The translations under genes were made by a program, and so were the position numbers. Of a stretch of DNA of 16,867 bases, positions 9,338 through 16,867 are shown one piece after another. The notes under the pieces were generated by a model. The model saw only the letters and a list, made by a program, of their open reading frames with translations, did no database searches and was not told the origin of the DNA. Within the stretch, counting starts at the first letter, position 1. Each line of letters begins with the position of its first letter. The stretch lies in the NCBI GenBank assembly GCA_027064785.1, contig JAMOPE010000114.1:1-16867 (forward strand), given 5' to 3'. Source of the stretch: Geobacteraceae bacterium. Lineage in GTDB: Bacteria; Desulfobacterota; Desulfuromonadia; Desulfuromonadales; Geopsychrobacteraceae.

Positions 9338-10165
9338 ATGGGTATCAAAAAATTTAAACCAACCTCGGATGGTCGGCGTCATATGACCTCTTCGACTTTC
9401 GAAGAGATCACAAAGAGCAAACCAGAGAAGTCACTGCTGGCACCGTTAACGCGTTCCGGTGGCCGTAATAACTCCGGGCGTATTACAAAGCGTCATACTG
9501 GTGGTGGTCACAAGCGTCAGTACAGGATTGTTGATTTTAAGCGGGACAAGTTAGAGGTTCCAGCAAAGGTCGCAGCGATCGAGTATGATCCGAATCGCAG
9601 TGCTCGTATTGCCCTACTGTTTTATGTTGACGGTGAAAAGCGTTACATTCTTGCACCAAATGGCTTGAACGTTGGTGATACGGTCGTCGCAAGTGATTCC
9701 GCTGATATTCGTCCCGGGAATACAATGACAATCCGTTCGATTCCATTGGGTACTTGGGTACATAATGTTGAATTGAAGGTTGGTAAAGGTGGTCAGTTGG
9801 CACGTAGTGCTGGTGCATATGCCATGATTGCTGCTAAGGAAGGTCGTTATGCCCAGCTGCGGCTCCCTTCAGGCGAAGTTCGTTTGGTTATGCAGGATTG
9901 CCGTGCGACTGTTGGTCAGGTCGGCAACCTCGATTTTGAGAAAATCAAGATTGGTAAGGCCGGTCGTAACCGCTGGCTAGGTAAACGTCCGCAGTCTCGG
10001 GGTGTTGCGATGAACCCTGTTGATCACCCACATGGCGGTGGTGAGGGTAAAAGCTCCGGTGGTCGTCACCCGGTTACACCTTGGGGTGTTCCGACAAAGG
10101 GTTATAAGACCCGGACAAATAGACGAACCGATAAATTTATTGTACGTCGTAGAAATAAAAAGTAA
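9338..10165 (+). CDS. rplB: 50S ribosomal protein L2
   Basis: L2 is one of the most conserved 50S proteins and is needed for subunit association and peptidyl transferase activity. The 275-residue product begins [16 protein letters not shown] and has the RNA-binding blocks [19 protein letters not shown] and [20 protein letters not shown]. The histidine at residue 230 matches the E. coli His229 implicated in peptide bond formation. The C-terminal [20 protein letters not shown] is also canonical. CGGAG lies 8 nt before the ATG. The 33-nt gap after rplW contains a 4-bp AGCG/CGCT hairpin without a T-tract, which I do not count as a terminator. Confidence 0.99.
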   Translation: MGIKKFKPTSDGRRHMTSSTFEEITKSKPEKSLLAPLTRSGGRNNSGRITKRHTGGGHKRQYRIVDFKRDKLEVPAKVAAIEYDPNRSARIALLFYVDGEKRYILAPNGLNVGDTVVASDSADIRPGNTMTIRSIPLGTWVHNVELKVGKGGQLARSAGAYAMIAAKEGRYAQLRLPSGEVRLVMQDCRATVGQVGNLDFEKIKIGKAGRNRWLGKRPQSRGVAMNPVDHPHGGGEGKSSGGRHPVTPWGVPTKGYKTRTNRRTDKFIVRRRNKK

Positions 10166-10186
10166 ATCAGGCTTTAGGAGACGATC

Positions 10187-10465
10187 GTGGCAAGATCAAT
10201 TAAAAAAGGACCATATGTACAGGAAAGCCTGTTGCGTCATGTTGACCTCGAAGGTGACAACAGTCGTAACAAGGTTATTAAGACGTGGTCACGCCGTTCC
10301 ACCATTATTCCTGAGTTCGTCGGTTTGACTTTTGCCGTGCATAATGGCAAGAAGTTTATCCCGGTGTTTGTCAGTGAGAATATGGTTGGACACAAACTTG
10401 GTGAATTTGCGCCGACTCGTACTTATTACGGGCACGGCAATGACAGAAAAAGCAAGGTCAGATAG
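10187..10465 (+). CDS. rpsS: 30S ribosomal protein S19
   Basis: S19 lies in the 30S head near the A-site finger of 23S rRNA and forms a complex with S13. The 92-residue product has the standard start [15 protein letters not shown], the block [20 protein letters not shown] and the C-terminal [16 protein letters not shown]. The start codon is GTG with TTTAGGAG upstream (10173-10180). No upstream in-frame ATG would give a better family match. It lies between rplB and rplV in the usual order. Confidence 0.98.
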   Translation: MARSIKKGPYVQESLLRHVDLEGDNSRNKVIKTWSRRSTIIPEFVGLTFAVHNGKKFIPVFVSENMVGHKLGEFAPTRTYYGHGNDRKSKVR

Positions 10466-10497
10466 ATTACCGCGTATTCTGACAGGAGTTCCAAGAG

Positions 10498-10830
10498 ATG
10501 GAAGTACAAGCAAAATTAAGGAACGTACGTCTTTCGCCGCGTAAGGCGAGACTTGTAGTAGATATGGTGCGTGGTAAGGGAATCCAGGATGCGATGAATA
10601 TCCTGCAGGTTTCCCCGCAAAAGACCGCTCCCATTTTATCCAAACTGTTGAAATCAGCTGTTGCTAACGCTGAGCAGGGTGGTGTCTCTGATGTCGATAG
10701 ACTGTTTGTAAAAACGGTTATGGTTGATCAGGGCCCGGTGCTCAAACGTTTTATGCCACGTGCTCAGGGACGTGCCAGCCGAATTCGTAAGCCTACCAGC
10801 CACATTACTGTGGTTCTGGATGTGAAGTAA
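10498..10830 (+). CDS. rplV: 50S ribosomal protein L22
   Basis: L22 contacts all domains of 23S rRNA, and its beta-hairpin reaches the narrowest part of the exit tunnel. The 110-residue product has the conserved start [20 protein letters not shown], the central [11 protein letters not shown] helix and the hairpin [20 protein letters not shown]. The hairpin shows no obvious deletion of the sort tied to macrolide resistance. The ATG follows an AGGAG at 10484-10488 by 9 nt. rpsC begins 17 nt downstream. Confidence 0.99.
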   Translation: MEVQAKLRNVRLSPRKARLVVDMVRGKGIQDAMNILQVSPQKTAPILSKLLKSAVANAEQGGVSDVDRLFVKTVMVDQGPVLKRFMPRAQGRASRIRKPTSHITVVLDVK

Positions 10831-10847
10831 GTCGAGGAGGTATCCCT

Positions 10848-11498
10848 TTGGGCCAGAAAGTTCATCCGATAGGATTTCGTCTGGGTATTAACCGGACGTG
10901 GTTGTCCCGCTGGTATGCGGATTCAGATTATTCTGAAAAGTTGCACGCTGATTTGAAGTTGCGTGATTTTTTGAAGAAGCGCCTGTATCACGCCGGCATT
11001 TCAAAGATTGAGTTGGAGCGTGCTGCTAATAAGGTGAAGATTAATATCTTTGCTGCACGTCCAGGAATCATCATCGGTAAAAAAGGTGCTGAAGTTGAGG
11101 TGCTGAAAAGAGACCTCGCTAAAATCACTGACGATGAGTGTTTCATCAATATTCAGGAAGTTCGTAAACCTGAAGTTGATGCTCAATTGGTTGCTGAAAA
11201 TGTTGTCTTGCAATTGGAAAGACGGGTTGCATTCCGTCGTGCCATGAAACGCAGTGTCAGCATGGCTCTCAAGTTTGGAGCAAAAGGGATTAAAATTAAT
11301 TGTGCCGGTCGCCTTGGTGGTGCAGAGATGAGTCGTACTGAGTGGTATCGCGAGGGACGTGTTCCTTTGCACACACTGCGTGCTGATATCGACTATGGTT
11401 TTGCTGAAGCCAAGACAACCTACGGTATTATTGGTGTAAAAGTACTCATCTTTAAAGGTGAGGTGCTTGGTAAAGATAAAGCACAGCCAGCTGGCTGA
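10848..11498 (+). CDS. rpsC: 30S ribosomal protein S3
   Basis: S3 forms part of the mRNA entry channel of the 30S subunit and contributes to ribosomal helicase activity. The 216-residue product begins [17 protein letters not shown]. It has a KH-type RNA-binding domain with the GKKG loop at residues 77-80 ([13 protein letters not shown]). The C-terminal domain has [20 protein letters not shown] and [20 protein letters not shown]. The start codon is TTG, the only one in the block; the choice is secured by the conserved GQKVHP residues and by a very strong GAGGAGGT ribosome binding site (10834-10841) at good spacing. The strong site probably offsets the weak start codon. Confidence 0.98.
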   Translation: MGQKVHPIGFRLGINRTWLSRWYADSDYSEKLHADLKLRDFLKKRLYHAGISKIELERAANKVKINIFAARPGIIIGKKGAEVEVLKRDLAKITDDECFINIQEVRKPEVDAQLVAENVVLQLERRVAFRRAMKRSVSMALKFGAKGIKINCAGRLGGAEMSRTEWYREGRVPLHTLRADIDYGFAEAKTTYGIIGVKVLIFKGEVLGKDKAQPAG

Positions 11499-11514
11499 TC
11501 AGGAGTAGCTTGTC

Positions 11515-11937
11515 ATGTTAATGCCGAAAAAGGTTAAACGTAGAAAGCAGTTTACTGGAAGGATGACCGGTCAGGCATCCCGTGGCACCGAAGTCAATTT
11601 CGGTGATTACGGGTTGCAGGCACTGGAGTGCGGTTGGCTTTCTGCGCGTCAGATCGAGGCCGCTCGTCGTGCCATGACCCGTTACATCAAGCGGGGTGGT
11701 AAGATTTGGATACGTTCTTTTCCTCATAAACCGTTAACCAGTAAGCCTGCAGAAACTCGGATGGGTAAGGGTAAAGGTTCACCGGAAAAGTGGGTCGCAG
11801 TTGTCAAGCCTGGTCATATACTGTATGAAATGCAGGGCGTTACAGAGGAAGTCGCACGTGAGGCTTTCCGTTTGGGCGCACATAAACTGCCAATGAGAAC
11901 CCGGTTTGTGAAAAGAGAGGTTGGCGATGAAAGTTAG
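11515..11937 (+). CDS. rplP: 50S ribosomal protein L16
   Basis: L16 helps place A-site tRNA and completes the late steps of 50S assembly. The 140-residue product begins [12 protein letters not shown], matching the E. coli MLQPK start, so the first ATG (11515) is preferred over the in-frame ATG at 11521; an AGGAG at 11501-11505 supports it. The family block [20 protein letters not shown], then [20 protein letters not shown] and the C-terminal [18 protein letters not shown], are all present. The last 11 nt overlap the start of rpmC in another frame. Confidence 0.99.
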   Translation: MLMPKKVKRRKQFTGRMTGQASRGTEVNFGDYGLQALECGWLSARQIEAARRAMTRYIKRGGKIWIRSFPHKPLTSKPAETRMGKGKGSPEKWVAVVKPGHILYEMQGVTEEVAREAFRLGAHKLPMRTRFVKREVGDES

Positions 11938-12118
11938 TGAAATCAAAGATCTCAGTGTTGAAGAATTACAGATAAAAACACAAGAGTTGCAGCAGGAATT
12001 ATTTAATCTTAAATTTCAGTTGCATACTGGACATCTGGAGAATACAGCACGCGTTTCACAGCTGCGTAAAGATGTTGCACGTGTGAAAACTGTATTGTCC
12101 AGCAAATTGAATGCTTAG
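11927..12118 (+). CDS. rpmC: 50S ribosomal protein L29
   Basis: L29 is a small all-helical protein at the exit tunnel near L23. The 63-residue product ([20 protein letters not shown]) has the typical two-helix hairpin, with [19 protein letters not shown] in the middle. A longer reading from a TTG at 11921 is possible but would abut its own purine run. The ATG at 11927 has AGAGAGG ending 6 nt before it and fits the family start, so I chose it. The start overlaps the end of rplP by 11 nt, suggesting coupled translation. Confidence 0.96.
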   Translation: MKVSEIKDLSVEELQIKTQELQQELFNLKFQLHTGHLENTARVSQLRKDVARVKTVLSSKLNA

Positions 12119-12133
12119 TGTGTGTGAGGAATA

Positions 12134-12400
12134 ATGAGCAAAGAACGAGGTAACAGAAGGACCCGCGTCGGCGTTGTTGTCAGTGACAAGATGGACAAAA
12201 CTGTCGTTGTCAGGGTCGATGATCTGGTTAAGCACAGCGTTTACAAGAAGTTCATCAAGCGTAAGGTCAGCTGCAAAGCTCACGATGAGGAAAACAGCTG
12301 TGGCATTGGTGACAAGGTTCTCATTGTTGAATCGAGACCGTTGTCTAAAGGTAAGCGTTGGCGCGTGCGGCAGATTTTGGAAAAAGCGGTTACCGCGTAG
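12134..12400 (+). CDS. rpsQ: 30S ribosomal protein S17
   Basis: S17 is an OB-fold primary binding protein of 16S rRNA that helps assemble the 5' domain of the 30S subunit. The 88-residue product has the family blocks [33 protein letters not shown] and [20 protein letters not shown]. The ATG follows GTGAGGA by a few bases. Its TAG stop overlaps the AGGAG that serves rplN, so the junction to the spc cluster is only 12 nt, with no promoter or terminator visible. Confidence 0.98.
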   Translation: MSKERGNRRTRVGVVVSDKMDKTVVVRVDDLVKHSVYKKFIKRKVSCKAHDEENSCGIGDKVLIVESRPLSKGKRWRVRQILEKAVTA

Positions 12401-12412
12401 GAGATTTAAGTC

Positions 12413-12781
12413 ATGATCCAGATGCAGACAATACTTAGTGTTGCCGATAACTCAGGGGCCAAGAAACTTTGTTGTATTAAGGTTCCCGGGGGATCGAAGC
12501 GTAAGTACGCCAGTATAGGCGATATAATCATTTGTAGTGTCAAAGAAGCGTTACCTAACTCTAAAGTTAAGAAGGGTGACGTTGTCCGGGCGGTTGTTGT
12601 ACGTACCGCCAAGGAGATTTCACGGCCAGATGGTTCTTTTATCCGTTTCGATGGCAACTCAGCTGTTGTTGTCAGTACTGGTAATGAACCTCTTGGTACT
12701 CGGATCTTTGGACCGGTCGCCAGAGAACTGCGGGCGAAGCACTTTATGAAAATCGTTTCATTGGCCCCCGAAGTTTTATAA
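12413..12781 (+). CDS. rplN: 50S ribosomal protein L14
   Basis: L14 lies at the 50S face, forms part of an intersubunit bridge with h14 of 16S rRNA and is the binding site of the silencing factor RsfS in bacteria. The 122-residue product starts [19 protein letters not shown] and contains [33 protein letters not shown] and [13 protein letters not shown]. All are standard L14 blocks and the length is exactly usual. AGGAG (12399-12403) overlaps the rpsQ stop. This is the first gene of the spc cluster. Confidence 0.99.
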   Translation: MIQMQTILSVADNSGAKKLCCIKVPGGSKRKYASIGDIIICSVKEALPNSKVKKGDVVRAVVVRTAKEISRPDGSFIRFDGNSAVVVSTGNEPLGTRIFGPVARELRAKHFMKIVSLAPEVL

Positions 12782-12806
12782 ATATTTTTAGTGGAGAGTC
12801 AAAGCG

Positions 12807-13136
12807 ATGTCTATTGTAAAACTGCATGTCAAGAAAGATGACATGGTTAAAGTTATCGCGGGTAAAGATCAGGGTAAAACCGGTAAGGTTTTACGTGTCT
12901 TTCCTGCGAAAGGTCGCGTCGTCGTTGAAAGTATCAACGTCGTTAAGCGCCACACTCGTCCGAATCAGTTAAATCCTGAGGGTGGCATTGTTGAAAAGGA
13001 AGCGCCGCTGAGTATTTCAAATGTCATGTTGGTGTGTGGTTCATGTAACCAGGCAACCCGCACAGGTATTCGAGTACTTGAAGATGGTAGCAAATCTCGT
13101 TACTGCAAAAAATGTAACGAGAGTGTTGATAAATAA
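12807..13136 (+). CDS. rplX: 50S ribosomal protein L24 (four-cysteine form)
   Basis: L24 is one of the two initiator proteins of 50S assembly and later lies near the exit tunnel. The 109-residue product has the N-terminal KOW-type fold ([20 protein letters not shown]), the [15 protein letters not shown] block and the [18 protein letters not shown] block. It carries four cysteines in CxxC pairs at residues 77, 80, 100 and 103 (CGSC and CKKC), the arrangement of a zinc ribbon; the E. coli protein lacks this. GGAGAG lies 8 nt before the ATG. rplE follows after 12 nt. Confidence 0.98.
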   Translation: MSIVKLHVKKDDMVKVIAGKDQGKTGKVLRVFPAKGRVVVESINVVKRHTRPNQLNPEGGIVEKEAPLSISNVMLVCGSCNQATRTGIRVLEDGSKSRYCKKCNESVDK

Positions 13137-13148
13137 ACGGAGAGTTCG

Positions 13149-13688
13149 ATGGCCAGGTTGAAACAGGCATATCTTCAGGAGCAAGTACCTGCCCTGATGA
13201 AGGAATTCCAGTACAAGTCAGTAATGGAAGTTCCTCGCATTGAAAAAGTTGTTCTGAATATGGGTCTTGGTGAAGCTATCCAGAATCCTAAACTGCTTGA
13301 GTCAGCTGTCGATGAGCTGGCAAAAATCAGTGGTCAGAAAGCTGTAATCACAAAAGCTAAAAAATCGATCGCAGGCTTTAAACTGCGTGAAGAAATGTCA
13401 ATTGGTGCGTGTGTTACATTGCGTCAGGATCGTGCTTGGGAATTCCTCGACCGTCTGATCAACGTTGCATTGCCGCGTGTTCGTGACTTCAAGGGTATTT
13501 CTCCAAAGGCTTTTGATGGTCGCGGTAACTATACACTTGGTATTCGTGAGCAGCTGATCTTCCCCGAAATTGATTTGGATAAGATTGCTCAGGTCTCCGG
13601 GTTGAATATTACTATTGTTACAACGGCAAAAAATGACGAGGAAGGTCGCGCACTGCTGACTGGTCTCGGCATGCCGTTTAGAAAATAA
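13149..13688 (+). CDS. rplE: 50S ribosomal protein L5
   Basis: L5 binds 5S rRNA and joins the central protuberance of the 50S subunit; it also touches P-site tRNA. The 179-residue product shows [20 protein letters not shown], the [19 protein letters not shown] block and the [20 protein letters not shown] block, then [17 protein letters not shown]. Length equals the usual 179. A GGAGAG lies 4 nt before the ATG. In E. coli the spc operon is controlled by S8 binding near the rplE start; I cannot confirm such a site from this 12-nt junction by eye. Confidence 0.99.
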   Translation: MARLKQAYLQEQVPALMKEFQYKSVMEVPRIEKVVLNMGLGEAIQNPKLLESAVDELAKISGQKAVITKAKKSIAGFKLREEMSIGACVTLRQDRAWEFLDRLINVALPRVRDFKGISPKAFDGRGNYTLGIREQLIFPEIDLDKIAQVSGLNITIVTTAKNDEEGRALLTGLGMPFRK

Positions 13689-13709
13689 AGCTTAAGAGCG
13701 GAGGATATT

Positions 13710-13895
13710 GTGGCGAAGAAATCGATGATTGCCAAAGCAAAACGGCCCAAGAAGTTTGCGGTTCGTGAGTATAATCGCTGTCCGATATGTGGCCGTCCAC
13801 GCGCTTATTATCGTAAGTTTGATATGTGCAGAATATGTCTGCGGAAACTGGCATCTGAGGGAAAAGTTCCTGGTGTTGTCAAGTCCAGCTGGTAA
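13710..13895 (+). CDS. rpsN: 30S ribosomal protein S14, zinc-binding type
   Basis: S14 assembles late into the 30S head. The 61-residue product is the short form with an intact zinc knuckle: cysteines at residues 24, 27, 40 and 43 (CPICGRP and CRICLRKLA). The longer zinc-free form found in E. coli is about 100 residues. The end ([11 protein letters not shown]) is typical. The start is GTG with GGAGG (13700-13704) 5 nt upstream; [12 protein letters not shown] matches the family N-terminus. It lies between rplE and rpsH as usual. A possible zinc-free paralogue elsewhere in the genome cannot be judged from here. Confidence 0.98.
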   Translation: MAKKSMIAKAKRPKKFAVREYNRCPICGRPRAYYRKFDMCRICLRKLASEGKVPGVVKSSW

Positions 13896-13916
13896 CAGCA
13901 AGAAGGAGAACCACCT

Positions 13917-14315
13917 ATGTCTATGACAGATCCGATGGCGGATATGCTGACCCGGATTAGAAATGCCGGAATGGCTGGTCATGCAAAGCTCGATATGCCA
14001 TCGAGTAATTCCAAGGTCGCAGTTGCAACGGTATTGAAAGACCTTGGTTATATCAAAAATATCAAAGTTATTACTGATGATAAGCAGGGAATCCTGCGTA
14101 TCTATCTAAAGTATGACGGTAATCAGGTTCCCGTTATTCACGAAATCAAGCGCATCTCGAGCCCCGGCTGTCGTGTATATGTCGGCAAGGATGAGATTCC
14201 GCGGGTAAAGAATGGCCTCGGTGCTTCGATTCTGTCGACATCAAAGGGTGTTCTTGATGATGTTACTGCGCGCCAGGCACAAGTTGGTGGCGAAGTTATT
14301 TGTACTGTCTGGTAA
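13917..14315 (+). CDS. rpsH: 30S ribosomal protein S8
   Basis: S8 binds helix 21 of 16S rRNA, organises the central domain of the 30S subunit and represses the spc operon in E. coli. The 132-residue product begins [17 protein letters not shown]. The central [18 protein letters not shown] and C-terminal [14 protein letters not shown] and [12 protein letters not shown] blocks match the family. The first ATG (13917) is 8 nt after AAGGAG, whereas the in-frame ATG at 13923 would be 14 nt away, so the first is chosen. The stretch around the stop and ribosome binding site of rpsH closely resembles that before rpsH itself. Confidence 0.99.
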   Translation: MSMTDPMADMLTRIRNAGMAGHAKLDMPSSNSKVAVATVLKDLGYIKNIKVITDDKQGILRIYLKYDGNQVPVIHEIKRISSPGCRVYVGKDEIPRVKNGLGASILSTSKGVLDDVTARQAQVGGEVICTVW

Positions 14316-14336
14316 TAGCAACAAGGAGCTTCAACA

Positions 14337-14873
14337 ATGTCACGTATAGGTAAATTGCCAGTCGCTATTCCTGCAGGCGTCAAGATTTCGCTTGATGGAA
14401 ATACCATGACCGTCGTTGGTCCAAAGGGGACATTGACCCAGGATCTGCATGAGCGTATGACGATTGCTGTTGAGACCGATCAGATCAATGTGACTCGTCC
14501 GTCTGACAGCAAGGATGACAGTGCTCTCCATGGTTTAACTCGTGCCTTGATCAATAATATGGTCATTGGCGTGACGGCTGGATTCCAAAAAGATCTAGAA
14601 ATTAATGGTGTCGGTTACCGGGCTGAAATCAGTGGTAAACAGCTGACCCTCTCTCTTGGTTATTCTCACCCGGTCGTTTATGCGCTTCCAGAGGGAATTA
14701 CTGTAGAGGTTGAAAAGCAGACTAAGCTCTCCGTTAAGGGGATAGACAAGCAGCTTGTCGGTTCTGCCGCAGCAAAGATTCGTTCATTCCGTAAGCCTGA
14801 GCCTTACAAGGGCAAGGGTATTAAGTATGTCGATGAGCATATCGTGCGTAAGGCTGGTAAAGCCGGTAAGTAA
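14337..14873 (+). CDS. rplF: 50S ribosomal protein L6
   Basis: L6 lies near the sarcin-ricin loop at the factor-binding site of the 50S subunit. The 178-residue product starts [20 protein letters not shown] and shows the two repeated L6 domains. The second carries [20 protein letters not shown] and the C-terminal signature region [20 protein letters not shown]. Length is usual. AAGGAG (14323-14328) lies 8 nt before the ATG. It is between rpsH and rplR, the normal spc order. Confidence 0.99.
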   Translation: MSRIGKLPVAIPAGVKISLDGNTMTVVGPKGTLTQDLHERMTIAVETDQINVTRPSDSKDDSALHGLTRALINNMVIGVTAGFQKDLEINGVGYRAEISGKQLTLSLGYSHPVVYALPEGITVEVEKQTKLSVKGIDKQLVGSAAAKIRSFRKPEPYKGKGIKYVDEHIVRKAGKAGK

Positions 14874-14900
14874 GATAGAATTCCAGTAAGGAGCATAACT

Positions 14901-15263
14901 GTGGATGTTTCCCAAAAAAGACGCCTGTCCAGATTAAAGCGTCAGGCACGGGTCAGAAAAAAAATACGTGGAACCAGTGAATGCCCTCGGCTCTCCGTTT
15001 TTCGTAGTGCCAAGCACATTTACGCCCAGATCATTGAAGATACAACCGGTAAGACTTTGGTTGCTGCTTCAACCCTCGGGGCTGATGTAGATATGACAAG
15101 TGGCGGTAATGTCGAAGCGGCAAAAGCTGTTGGTAGTGCTATTGCCAAAAAAGCTCTTGACCAGAATATTACCAGTGTCGTTTTCGACCGTAACGGTTTC
15201 CTGTATCAAGGGCGTGTTCAAGCGCTTGCTGATGCTGCTAGAGAAGCCGGATTGAAGCTGTAG
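14901..15263 (+). CDS. rplR: 50S ribosomal protein L18
   Basis: L18 binds 5S rRNA with L5 and L25-type proteins and brings it into the central protuberance. The 120-residue product has a basic N-terminus ([20 protein letters not shown]) followed by the blocks [19 protein letters not shown] and [20 protein letters not shown], then a helix ending AAREAGLKL. The start is GTG with AAGGAG (14888-14893) 7 nt upstream, giving a product of usual length. rpsE begins 12 nt after the stop. Confidence 0.98.
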   Translation: MDVSQKRRLSRLKRQARVRKKIRGTSECPRLSVFRSAKHIYAQIIEDTTGKTLVAASTLGADVDMTSGGNVEAAKAVGSAIAKKALDQNITSVVFDRNGFLYQGRVQALADAAREAGLKL

Positions 15264-15275
15264 AGGAGAAGGTTT

Positions 15276-15767
15276 GTGCTGCACATTGATCCCAATGAAT
15301 TAGAATTGACCGACAGGGTCATTCATATCAACCGTAACTCGAAAGTTGTCAAAGGTGGCCGTCGTTTTAGTTTCTCCGCACTGGTTGTTGTCGGTGATGG
15401 GAATGGTCATGTCGGTTATGGTCTTGGTAAGGCTAAAGAAGTACCAGAGGCGATCCGTAAGGGTGTTGAGCAGGCGAAGAAAAACCTGATTTTCGTCCCG
15501 ATACAGGATGGCAAAACGATTCCATACGATGTCATTGGCAAGTATGGTGCCGGGAAGGTTCTTCTCAAGCCTGCGTCTAAAGGTACAGGAGTTATTGCCG
15601 GTGGCGCTGTCCGTCCGATATTAGAAGCTGTTGGTATCGGCAATATTCTGACAAAATGTCTGGGTTCGAACAACCCTCACAATGTCGTAAAGGCTACAAT
15701 TAGTGCTCTGAAAATGCTCAAGAGCCCTGAAGAAATTAATGCCCGTCGTGGTATTGTCAAGGACTGA
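15276..15767 (+). CDS. rpsE: 30S ribosomal protein S5
   Basis: S5 lines the mRNA entry channel of the 30S subunit with S3 and S4 and affects decoding accuracy. The 163-residue product has the N-terminal RNA-binding domain ([20 protein letters not shown], then [20 protein letters not shown]), the loop where spectinomycin-resistance changes occur in other bacteria (KVVKGGRRF, apparently normal). The C-terminal domain has [35 protein letters not shown] and [10 protein letters not shown]. The start is GTG, with AGGAG (15264-15268) 7 nt upstream. Confidence 0.98.
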   Translation: MLHIDPNELELTDRVIHINRNSKVVKGGRRFSFSALVVVGDGNGHVGYGLGKAKEVPEAIRKGVEQAKKNLIFVPIQDGKTIPYDVIGKYGAGKVLLKPASKGTGVIAGGAVRPILEAVGIGNILTKCLGSNNPHNVVKATISALKMLKSPEEINARRGIVKD

Positions 15768-15794
15768 GATTTTCTGATCTAGGAGAACAGAACA

Positions 15795-15974
15795 ATGGCG
15801 GCGGAAGTAAAAGTTACCCTGAAAAAAAGTCCGATTGGTCGCAAGGCCTACTTTGGAAAAGTCCTTAAAGGTCTTGGATTAAATCGTCTGCATCAGACAG
15901 TTACTTTGCAGGACACCCCGGAAGTTCGCGGGATGATCCGAAAAGTTGAACATATGGTTGCGGTAGAAGACTGA
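15795..15974 (+). CDS. rpmD: 50S ribosomal protein L30
   Basis: This small gene encodes 59 residues starting [20 protein letters not shown] and ending [13 protein letters not shown]. The first strand ([12 protein letters not shown]), the helix with [13 protein letters not shown] and the closing [16 protein letters not shown] are diagnostic of L30, a 50S protein that is absent in some bacterial lineages. It lies between rpsE and rplO, exactly where L30 belongs in the spc cluster. A TAGGAGA ribosome binding site (15780-15786) precedes the ATG. The short length makes it easy to miss with a size cut-off. Confidence 0.97.
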   Translation: MAAEVKVTLKKSPIGRKAYFGKVLKGLGLNRLHQTVTLQDTPEVRGMIRKVEHMVAVED

Positions 15975-15995
15975 TAATTCGCAGAGGATAGTATG

Positions 15996-16436
15996 ATGGA
16001 TTTAAGCAATCTGAAACCGGCTCCCGGTTCAACAAAAAATAGAAAACGTATCGGTCGCGGTCCTGGTTCCGGTAGTGGTAAGACCTCCGGTAAGGGTCAT
16101 AAAGGTCAAAATGCACGTAGTGGCGGTGGTGTGAAGCCGGGGTTTGAGGGTGGACAGATGCCTTTACAACGTCGGATTCCAAAGCGTGGCTTTGTCTCTA
16201 GGAATAGGAAGGTTTATAACCTTGTGAACCTGCGTGATCTGGAAGCGTTTGATGCCGGCACGGTAGTTGATCTTGAGCAATATGGTAAGGCTGGCCTGGT
16301 TAACGGTATCAAGGATGGCATTAAAATCCTTGCTGATGGTGAGTTAACAAAATCATTGACCGTGCAGGCCCATAAATTCAGCAAAGTAGCTGCTGAGAAA
16401 ATTGAAGCTGCTGGCGGTAAAGTCGAGGTTCTCTAG
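15996..16436 (+). CDS. rplO: 50S ribosomal protein L15
   Basis: L15 binds 23S rRNA and is a late 50S assembly protein. The product has the glycine- and arginine-rich N-terminus ([40 protein letters not shown]), the block [18 protein letters not shown], and the C-terminal [20 protein letters not shown] with [20 protein letters not shown]. Two ATGs stand side by side at 15993 and 15996. The second gives MDLSNLKP, which fits the family N-terminus (M-x-L-x-x-LKP) and has better spacing from GAGG at 15984-15987, so it is preferred; the first would add one methionine. secY starts 2 nt after the stop. Confidence 0.98.
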   Translation: MDLSNLKPAPGSTKNRKRIGRGPGSGSGKTSGKGHKGQNARSGGGVKPGFEGGQMPLQRRIPKRGFVSRNRKVYNLVNLRDLEAFDAGTVVDLEQYGKAGLVNGIKDGIKILADGELTKSLTVQAHKFSKVAAEKIEAAGGKVEVL

Positions 16437-16438
16437 GG

Positions 16439-16867
16439 ATGTCGACACTGCAGAATATTCTGGCAATTCCTGAACTGCGGAAGCGGATTCTCTTTACTTT
16501 GGGAATGCTCGCTGTCTACAGGGTCGGTTGTCACGTACCAACTCCCGGTATCGATGCCCACGTCCTCGCAAAGTTTTTCGAAGGGACTGAAGGGACATTG
16601 CTTGGATTGGTGAGTGCCTTTACTGGCGGTGCACTGCAGCGGATGACTGTATTTGCTTTGGGTATCATGCCATATATCAGTTCATCGATCATTCTGCAGC
16701 TTTTGACCGTTGTTTTTGAGCCAATAGAAAAGCTGTCCAAAGACGGTGAGCAAGGGCGCAAGAAAATTACCGAATATACACGCTATGGAACCATCCTGCT
16801 TGCTGTTATTCAAGGGACGGGTATTGCGTTTGGTTTGCAGTCGATGGTTGGACCCGCTGGTGAACCG
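16439..16867 (+). CDS. secY: Protein translocase channel subunit SecY (3'-truncated by window edge)
   Basis: SecY forms the membrane pore of the Sec translocon with SecE and SecG; it exports proteins and inserts membrane proteins. Only the first 143 residues are in the window. The start [20 protein letters not shown] is typical. The first membrane segment covers about residues 16-33, followed by the periplasmic stretch VPTPGID and the plug/TM2 region [36 protein letters not shown]. Then comes the cytoplasmic [20 protein letters not shown] and the beginning of TM3. The ATG lies 2 nt after the rplO stop with only a GAGG 10 nt upstream, inside rplO, so coupled translation with rplO is likely. 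Confidence 0.97.
   Translation, partial: MSTLQNILAIPELRKRILFTLGMLAVYRVGCHVPTPGIDAHVLAKFFEGTEGTLLGLVSAFTGGALQRMTVFALGIMPYISSSIILQLLTVVFEPIEKLSKDGEQGRKKITEYTRYGTILLAVIQGTGIAFGLQSMVGPAGEP

Noticed and set aside
11921..11926. TTG start for rpmC two codons upstream of the ATG
   Set aside because: It would have no space from its ribosome binding site, and the ATG at 11927 fits the L29 N-terminus.
1..16867. Search for an undescribed system, mobile element, CRISPR array, tRNA or phage gene
   Set aside because: Every stretch above 175 nt is accounted for by conserved translation, transcription or secretion genes in their standard order; no insertion interrupts the clusters.

Overview
This window is a chromosomal core information-processing locus: the 3' part of rpoC, then the str, S10 and spc ribosomal protein clusters joined end to end, stopping inside secY. 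All genes are on the + strand. I support 27 protein genes: 25 complete, with rpoC cut at its 5' end and secY cut at its 3' end. There are no tRNA or rRNA genes, mobile elements, CRISPR arrays or phage genes. No non-coding stretch exceeds about 175 bases.

Layout. Positions 2-3037 encode the C-terminal 1011 residues of the RNA polymerase beta' subunit. A strong intrinsic terminator (3046-3071) follows, then a sigma70-like promoter (3110-3136) and a short leader with a small hairpin. The str genes are rpsL, rpsG, fusA and tuf (3211-7390). They run straight into the S10 genes rpsJ, rplC, rplD, rplW, rplB, rpsS, rplV, rpsC, rplP, rpmC and rpsQ (7407-12400). The spc genes rplN, rplX, rplE, rpsN, rpsH, rplF, rplR, rpsE, rpmD, rplO and secY follow (12413 to the window end). 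Gaps inside the block are 2-33 nt or short overlaps. I saw no convincing internal terminator or promoter, so the simplest reading is one long transcription unit from the promoter before rpsL.

Organism. The order rpoC-rpsL-rpsG-fusA-tuf-rpsJ, a zinc-finger S14, a four-cysteine L24, presence of L30, moderate GC content and a beta' with a large insertion in the trigger loop together suggest a Gram-negative bacterium of the former Deltaproteobacteria. Desulfuromonadales / Geobacter-Pelobacter relatives are my best guess. This is inference from protein style and gene order, not from a database search.

How the genes work together. The block makes transcriptase (beta'), much of the 30S and 50S subunits, the two main elongation GTPases (EF-G, EF-Tu) and the channel through which nascent membrane proteins are inserted (SecY).

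No previously undescribed system was found. The clearest non-routine signal is the synonymous codon usage of tuf, which differs sharply from both neighbours. Minor points are the leader hairpin before rpsL, six non-ATG starts, a near-repeated junction around rpsH and the Zn-ligand forms of S14 and L24.
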